NCBI GenBank assembly: GCA_012800885.1
Contig: JAAZIL010000032.1
Location: forward strand, 1 to 18,325
Length of the DNA: 18,325 bases
Reading direction: 5' to 3'
Origin: Candidatus Dojkabacteria bacterium
Lineage (GTDB): Bacteria; Patescibacteriota; Dojkabacteria; SC72
This document shows, piece by piece, positions 14,313 to 18,325 of this stretch. The translations under genes were made by a program, and so were the position numbers. Within the stretch, counting starts at the first letter, position 1; every line of letters begins with the position of its first letter. The notes below the pieces were generated by a model that worked only from the letters and a program-made list of their open reading frames with translations, was not told the origin of the DNA and made no database searches.

Positions 14313-15473
14313 TTATTTATTTAATGGTGATAATTCTCTTAAATTTTTAACAATAGCAGTAAGTCTCTCTATTACATAGTCAATCTCTTCTTTACTATTA
14401 TTCTTAGAGAGTGTTAATCTTAATGAACCGTGTGCAATTTCGTGAGGTAGCCCTATTGCTAACAGGACATGTGAAGGCTCTAGAGAACCAGATGTACATG
14501 CAGAACCACTTGATGCACATATTCCTTCATGATCTAACATTAATAGTATTGATTCTCCTTCAATATATTTAAAGCATATATTGATATTGTTTGCTAACCT
14601 TTTTACTCTATCACCGTTTACAATAGTATCAGGTATTCTTTTTACTATTTCATCAATAGTATAGTCCCTTAGCTCTTTTAAATACCCTGTTTTCCTTGTT
14701 ATATCATTGGTAGAAAGCTCAATAGCTTTTCCAAGACCAATTATACCAGCAACATTCTCTGTGCCAGCCCTTCTACCAAACTCTTGCATTCCTCCATGTA
14801 TCATACTAGAGATGTTTACACCCTCTCTTATGTATAGTGCTCCAATTCCCTTAGGACCATTTATCTTGTGTGCAGATAGGGAGAGTAAATCAATGTTCAG
14901 TTTCTCAACATCGATAGAGACATTACCGATAGCTTGAACTGCATCTGTATGGAAATATATATTATTCTTTTTTGCTATTTCTCCAATCTCTTTAATTGGT
15001 TGTATTGTACCAATCTCATTGTTTGCAAACATAATTGATACTAATGTAGTGTCTTTTCTAATAGCTCTCTCCAGTTCTTTAACATCTATAATTCCTTTTT
15101 CTGATACTGGGAGATAGGTAATCTCAAATCCATACTTAGTTAAGTATTCACATGTATGTAGTACTGCGTGATGTTCTATACAACTTGTAATAATATGCTT
15201 TCCTTTTTTTTCATTGGCAAAAGCGATACCTTTAATTGCCCAGTTATCAGATTCTGTACCACCAGATGTAAAATATATCTCTTTAGTACTTGCATTGAGA
15301 GCTTTAGCTACTCTCTCTCTTGCCAGATTAATACCTCTTTTACTACTCTTTGCTAATGAATATATACTTGAGGGATTCCCATACATCTTTTTGAAAAAAG
15401 GTAACATTTCATTAAGAACATCAGGGTGTATCTCTGTTGTAGCAGCATTGTCCAAATATATTATTTTTTTCAT
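14313..15473 (-). CDS. iscS: Cysteine desulfurase IscS/NifS
   Basis: This is a PLP-dependent desulfurase (386 residues, normal length) that releases sulfur from cysteine as a protein persulfide for Fe-S clusters and tRNA thiolation. YLDNAATTEIHP (6-17) is the family N-terminus. TSGGTESDNWAI (69-80) binds the cofactor phosphate, EHHAVLH (100-106) contains the ring-stacking His, HTDAVQAIG (175-183) has the PLP Asp, and SLSAHKINGPKGIG (198-211) has the Schiff-base Lys203. SSGSACTSGSLEPSHVL (321-337) is the mobile loop with catalytic Cys326, of the group I (IscS/NifS) type. It leads iscU and mnmA, with pcm 56 nt upstream in the same direction. An extended -10 ends 7 nt before the ATG. Confidence 0.95.
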   Translation of the reverse strand: MKKIIYLDNAATTEIHPDVLNEMLPFFKKMYGNPSSIYSLAKSSKRGINLARERVAKALNASTKEIYFTSGGTESDNWAIKGIAFANEKKGKHIITSCIEHHAVLHTCEYLTKYGFEITYLPVSEKGIIDVKELERAIRKDTTLVSIMFANNEIGTIQPIKEIGEIAKKNNIYFHTDAVQAIGNVSIDVEKLNIDLLSLSAHKINGPKGIGALYIREGVNISSMIHGGMQEFGRRAGTENVAGIIGLGKAIELSTNDITRKTGYLKELRDYTIDEIVKRIPDTIVNGDRVKRLANNINICFKYIEGESILLMLDHEGICASSGSACTSGSLEPSHVLLAIGLPHEIAHGSLRLTLSKNNSKEEIDYVIERLTAIVKNLRELSPLNK

Positions 15474-15480
15474 GGTTCTA

Positions 15481-15489
15481 ATTTTATCA
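15481..15489 (-). promoter_or_regulatory. Predicted extended -10 promoter of iscS-iscU-mnmA
   Basis: On the minus strand, TGATAAAAT (15489-15481) ends 7 nt before the iscS ATG. The stretch CGTGATAAAAT resembles the CGTGATAGATT in front of the half-size MFS gene. No strong -35 is visible. No IscR-like palindrome was seen. Confidence 0.4.
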
Positions 15490-15529
15490 CGAAAGATTAT
15501 TTTAACACAGAGTAATTACAACTATCAGC

Positions 15530-16162
15530 TTACTTGTTGATTAAAGGGACAAAGACTACTTTTTCATGACTTAAAATTTTTATCTCACCACTCATATTTT
15601 TTGTTACAGTAACAAGATCTTGAGATACAGAAGTTTCAAGAGGGAACACAATAATACCTCCTCTTTTTAATTGTTTAATCCAACTAGGTGGTATCTCTGG
15701 ATAAGCAGCGGCACATAGTATTTTATCATAGGGAGTACCTTTCTCGTATCCTTCTACACCGTTACCGAGTACACATTTCACATTATCGTATCCTAACCTT
15801 TTAAGTCTAGCTTTAGCAGATAGATAGAGCTCTTCTACAATTTCAATACTTACAACCTCCTTGCATAATTTACTTAGTATAGCGGCTTGATATCCTGAAC
15901 CTGTTCCGATATCCAGTACCTTGTCACTTCTCTTTAATTGGAGTAGTTCTGTCATTAATGCAACTATGTATGGTTGGGAGATTGTCTGTCCATATCCTAT
16001 ACTAAATGGAGCGTTAAGGTAAGAAAACTCCTTATGCTCTTCATCAAAAAAACACTCCCTTGGAACTTCTTTTAGAGCTTTTAAGACTTTTTTATCTTTA
16101 ATATCTATTTCTATCTCCTTTAGTAATTGTTCTTTCTGAGTTTGGATGTAGTTGTTATCCAT
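15530..16162 (-). CDS. pcm: Protein-L-isoaspartate O-methyltransferase
   Basis: Pcm uses S-adenosylmethionine to methylate L-isoaspartyl residues in damaged proteins, starting their repair. The 210 residues are family length. APFSIGYGQTISQPYIVALM (51-70) is the signature substrate-side segment. VLDIGTGSGYQAA (82-94) is the SAM motif I, and VVSIEIVEEL is the acidic strand that follows. PYDKILCAAAYPEIPPSWIKQL and GGIIVFPLE are motifs II and III in this family. The gene lies upstream of iscS in the same direction and divergent from the cupin gene. The upstream DNA contains TTGTTA and TATATT or TAACTA candidates but no single convincing promoter, plus a direct repeat. Confidence 0.93.
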   Translation of the reverse strand: MDNNYIQTQKEQLLKEIEIDIKDKKVLKALKEVPRECFFDEEHKEFSYLNAPFSIGYGQTISQPYIVALMTELLQLKRSDKVLDIGTGSGYQAAILSKLCKEVVSIEIVEELYLSAKARLKRLGYDNVKCVLGNGVEGYEKGTPYDKILCAAAYPEIPPSWIKQLKRGGIIVFPLETSVSQDLVTVTKNMSGEIKILSHEKVVFVPLINK

Positions 16163-16170
16163 GATACCTA

Positions 16171-16201
16171 GTTACAATATATCATGTTAAAGTAACAATA
16201 T
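16171..16201. repeat. Short direct repeat in the pcm/cupin divergent region
   Basis: GTTACAATAT (16171-16180) recurs as GTAACAATAT (16192-16201), 9 of 10 identical, with starts 21 bp apart, about two helical turns. It lies directly upstream of pcm and could be an operator or a chance AT-rich repeat. Confidence 0.35.
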
Positions 16202-16234
16202 GTATTATTTGCTTTGTAATAAGTGAGTTGTTAT

Positions 16235-16240
16235 TATAAT
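16235..16240 (+). promoter_or_regulatory. Possible -10 element of the cupin gene
   Basis: A consensus TATAAT lies 34 nt before the ATG at 16275, with a TTTGTA at 16213-16218 (16 bp spacer). It predicts a leader of about 28 nt, without any Shine-Dalgarno, so this gene would differ from the leaderless pattern seen elsewhere in the window. Confidence 0.4.
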
Positions 16241-16274
16241 AGGGTTTCTAATTTAAGTTGTTAGTTCTTTACTT

Positions 16275-16658
16275 ATGGGATATATAGATAATATAGAGGA
16301 GAAAACATTAGGTAATGATAATTTTAGAGAGGTGCTTTTTACAGGTAAATTTATGCAATTAGTAGTTATGTCTCTTAAGCCAAGAGAAGAGATTGGAGAA
16401 GAAGTGCATGACGATGTAGATCAGTTTTTTAGGGTTGAAGAAGGTAAAGCAAATGTAGTAATTGATGGTAAAGAGAATATATTAACAGATGATATGGTAG
16501 CTATTGTACCTGCAGGTGCACGACACAATGTAATTAATGTGTCTGAGGATACTACGTTAAAGCTCTATACAATATATACTCCTCCTGAGCATCCAGATGG
16601 GACTATTCACAAGACTATAGATGAAGCTCTTGAATATGAGAGAGAGCATCACCACTAG
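16275..16658 (+). CDS. Small cupin-domain protein
   Basis: This is a single-domain cupin of 127 residues. Cupin motif 1 is around residues 40-59: EIGEEVHDDVDQFFRVEEG, with His45, the acidic/Gln stretch DQ and the closing Gly. Motif 2 is PAGARHNVIN (79-88) with His84. The C-terminal YTPPEHPDGTIHKT (101-114) is characteristic of a widespread group often annotated as 'mannose-6-phosphate isomerase-like cupin', but isomerase activity is not shown by sequence, and these small cupins are functionally uncharacterised. A single metal ion bound by the His residues is likely. It ends in a natural HHH. The gene converges with the dCTP deaminase-like gene with 13 nt between stops. Confidence 0.85.
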   Translation: MGYIDNIEEKTLGNDNFREVLFTGKFMQLVVMSLKPREEIGEEVHDDVDQFFRVEEGKANVVIDGKENILTDDMVAIVPAGARHNVINVSEDTTLKLYTIYTPPEHPDGTIHKTIDEALEYEREHHH

Positions 16659-16671
16659 TATTTGATTTGTT

Positions 16672-17199
16672 CTATATAAATTGAGGAGGTGTTACCTCTT
16701 TCTGATTAGAGTACATACTCTCCTTCTCTCCCTCTATAGGTGAGGATAGTTGAGCAAAAAGATATGTCCCTAATCTTTCATGTGGGTTTAGTATGATGTT
16801 AAACAGACCTAGGTTCTTAATCTCTAAAACAGAACTCTCTTCACCAAAAGGTAACCCATCAAGTACCATAGCAGATATATGTATACTCATACCTAGTCTG
16901 GCATATGTACTTCTTCCATCTATGAATGTAATAATGTCTCTGTCTGTCTTGACAAGCTCTTTTGTACTGCCCAGTACAAAGTCATTAGGCTTTAGGACAT
17001 AAGGTGCTTTCTTAAGGTTGTAATTAACATACTCTATCTCTTGAGGATTCCGACTATCTACTGTTTGATACGGTTTAGGTATTAGTAACTCTTCTCCTAA
17101 ATGTAGACTAATCCCTTTTGTTTCTATCTGAATGTCTCCTTGAATTGTTATTTTACCTTTATTAAGATATTCTTTGATTGTCTTATTTGAAAGAAACAT
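16672..17199 (-). CDS. dcd: dCTP deaminase-like protein of the dUTPase/DCD superfamily
   Basis: dCTP deaminase makes dUTP from dCTP, feeding thymidylate synthesis. The 175-residue length and N-terminus MFLSNKTIKEYLNKGKITIQ fit the family. GRSTYARLGMSIHIS (95-109) matches the GRSSLARLG nucleotide-binding loop, and VLEIKN (124-129) matches VLEFYN, with Glu126 at the catalytic Glu position. The segment between them is unusual: the normal TAHxIDPGFxG is replaced by SAMVLDGLPFGEE, two residues longer and without the PGFxG. So the fold assignment is good, but deaminase activity and specificity are less certain; a dUTPase-like or bifunctional enzyme is possible. The promoter is unclear; TATAAC lies about 16 nt upstream of the ATG. 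Confidence 0.78.
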   Translation of the reverse strand: MFLSNKTIKEYLNKGKITIQGDIQIETKGISLHLGEELLIPKPYQTVDSRNPQEIEYVNYNLKKAPYVLKPNDFVLGSTKELVKTDRDIITFIDGRSTYARLGMSIHISAMVLDGLPFGEESSVLEIKNLGLFNIILNPHERLGTYLFAQLSSPIEGEKESMYSNQKEVTPPQFI

Positions 17200-17339
17200 A
17201 TTTTAACGCTTTGATGTTATAAATATATATTACATTATTTTTCACTATTTTAGTATCTTCTCCCTTTGAATCTTCATATATTATCCCCTTGTTGATATAC
17301 TCTGTGGTATATTTAAATCATTTTAAGAACTATTTACCA

Positions 17340-18314
17340 ATGAAGATATTTAAAAAATATCTTTCAACAATAATAACGCTCTCTATTCTAGTTGTGTTTG
17401 GTATCTACCTGTTCAGAAATCCAGAGATAGTATCACAACTATTACGAATTAATCCTATTTATATGGTATTACTAATATTGCTTTATCTATTAATTATCTT
17501 TGTTGAAAGCCTTTTTATTCTTCTTACGCTCAATGTATTCTCTAAAGGGATCTCCTTAAAAGAAGGTTTTTATATCACCCTCCTTTCCCGTATTGGTAAT
17601 TATCTTTTGCCAATGAGGGCAGGTGCTATATTTAGAGCAACATATTTAAAAAAGAAATACAATTTCAAATACACAAATTTTCTCTCAACTCTTTATGGAT
17701 ATTACATTATATTTTTTCTAACAAACTCACTACTTGCCCTAGTAGTACTTCTCTTAAAATGGAGGCTATACTCTCAAGTACATACTCCTCTTACAATCTT
17801 CTTGTTATCTGTATCTCTTAGTATGTTCTTTTTAGTATTCTTTAGAATCCCTTTTCAGAAGATATTACAAAAAGGTGGAGATGTTTTAAAAAGAATTGGT
17901 AATTTAAGTAACAATTTCTTCTCAGGATGGAGGTTAATTCTTAGAAAAAAGGGATTATTTCTTAAGTTAATTATATTAGCAACATTAAATATCTTACTTA
18001 ATATTGTAGTTGTTTACATTGAATTTCTCTCAATAGATGTAGTAGGAAATATATTAGATACTACTTTGTATACAACTCTCTCAGGGCTATCTCTACTAAT
18101 TAGTATTACACCTGGTTCTCTTGGGATTAGAGAAGGGATATTCCTTCTAACTTCTAATTCAATTGGGTTAACTGAACATGAGATTTTTCAGATTGCTATA
18201 CTAGACAGAGGAGTTATGTTTGTACTACTTCTATCTTCCTTACTCTTTATTTCACTATTTGTTAAAGATTTTAATTTAAAAGAGGTATATTTTGGAAAAA
18301 AGGAAAAAACATAA
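17340..18314 (+). CDS. YbhN/LPG-synthase-TM-like integral membrane protein
   Basis: This 324-residue protein has about eight hydrophobic helices and matches the flippase-like family (LPG_synthase_TM, UPF0104/YbhN, AglD-like). The marks are NYLLPMRAGAIFRATYLKKK (88-106), equivalent to the family 'PxRxGExxRxxxL' segment, and ISITPGSLGIREGIF (254-268), equivalent to 'PGGLGxRE'. In characterised relatives this module moves or presents lipid-linked substrates: MprF contains it together with a soluble aminoacyl-transferase domain. Here the soluble domain is absent. A TTG at 17289 would add 17 residues; ATG 17340 is chosen because the protein then starts with the typical basic MKIFKKYL before the first helix. 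Substrate unknown. The 140 bp upstream holds an extended -10 (TGGTATATT) about 26 nt before the ATG and nothing else I can identify. Confidence 0.8.
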   Translation: MKIFKKYLSTIITLSILVVFGIYLFRNPEIVSQLLRINPIYMVLLILLYLLIIFVESLFILLTLNVFSKGISLKEGFYITLLSRIGNYLLPMRAGAIFRATYLKKKYNFKYTNFLSTLYGYYIIFFLTNSLLALVVLLLKWRLYSQVHTPLTIFLLSVSLSMFFLVFFRIPFQKILQKGGDVLKRIGNLSNNFFSGWRLILRKKGLFLKLIILATLNILLNIVVVYIEFLSIDVVGNILDTTLYTTLSGLSLLISITPGSLGIREGIFLLTSNSIGLTEHEIFQIAILDRGVMFVLLLSSLLFISLFVKDFNLKEVYFGKKEKT

Positions 18315-18325
18315 TACTGTATTGA

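Noticed and set aside
16686..16703. Small hairpin GAGGT-GTT-ACCTC followed by TTTCT after the cupin gene
   Set aside because: It has a five-pair stem with a poor U tract and lies inside the 3' coding end of the dCTP deaminase gene. It could weakly terminate the cupin transcript but cannot be supported.
1..18325. Mobile elements, prophage, CRISPR arrays, toxin-antitoxin or defence genes
   Set aside because: I see no transposase, integrase, terminal inverted repeats, spaced repeats or recognisable defence domains; every sizeable open frame is a housekeeping gene, a small conserved-type protein or an antisense shadow.

Overview
This is an AT-rich, very tightly packed bacterial window made up almost entirely of housekeeping genes. 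It carries peptidoglycan genes (murA, murB, murG and an FtsW-type SEDS protein), so it is not archaeal. TGA, TAA and TAG all act as stops (TGA ends ftsW and iscU inside overlaps), so code 11 fits. Short gaps, overlaps, small single-domain proteins, tRNAs without encoded CCA, an archaeal-style cytidylate kinase and an orphan membrane-anchored solute-binding protein next to secG together suggest a small-genome Candidate Phyla Radiation (Patescibacteria) lineage, perhaps near Dojkabacteria or Katanobacteria. That placement is inference; no rRNA or marker tree is available here.

Layout. Positions 1-3892 (minus) hold a cell-wall cluster read as ftsW-murG-murB-murA, with murA cut by the window edge. 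Divergent from it (plus) are a cytidylate kinase and an overlapping small zinc-ribbon protein. Then on minus come pyruvate kinase, tRNA-Cys(GCA) and tRNA-Leu(UAA). A plus-strand block follows: a small four-helix membrane protein, secG, and a membrane-anchored peptide-binding-type protein. It meets tRNA-Leu(CAG), an exported Ig-like protein and peptide deformylase on minus. A COG2509-type FAD dehydrogenase (plus) converges on a minus-strand run: pcm (isoaspartate repair), iscS, iscU, mnmA and a six-helix half-size MFS protein. The right end has a cupin (plus), a divergent dCTP deaminase-like protein (minus) and a YbhN/LPG-synthase-TM-like membrane protein (plus).

How the genes work together. 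FtsW and MurA/B/G belong to lipid II synthesis and septal glycan polymerisation. IscS, IscU and MnmA form a minimal sulfur-relay set that could supply Fe-S clusters and 2-thiouridine at tRNA position 34. SecG belongs to the Sec translocon. CMP kinase and the dCTP deaminase-like protein act in pyrimidine nucleotide supply.

The most distinctive signal is regulatory. Many start codons lie only about 5-12 nt downstream of a good -10 hexamer, often with a -35 at 16-17 bp, and mostly without a Shine-Dalgarno. This predicts widespread leaderless or near-leaderless mRNAs. I see no mobile element, CRISPR array, phage module or defence system, and no intergenic stretch longer than about 140 bp.
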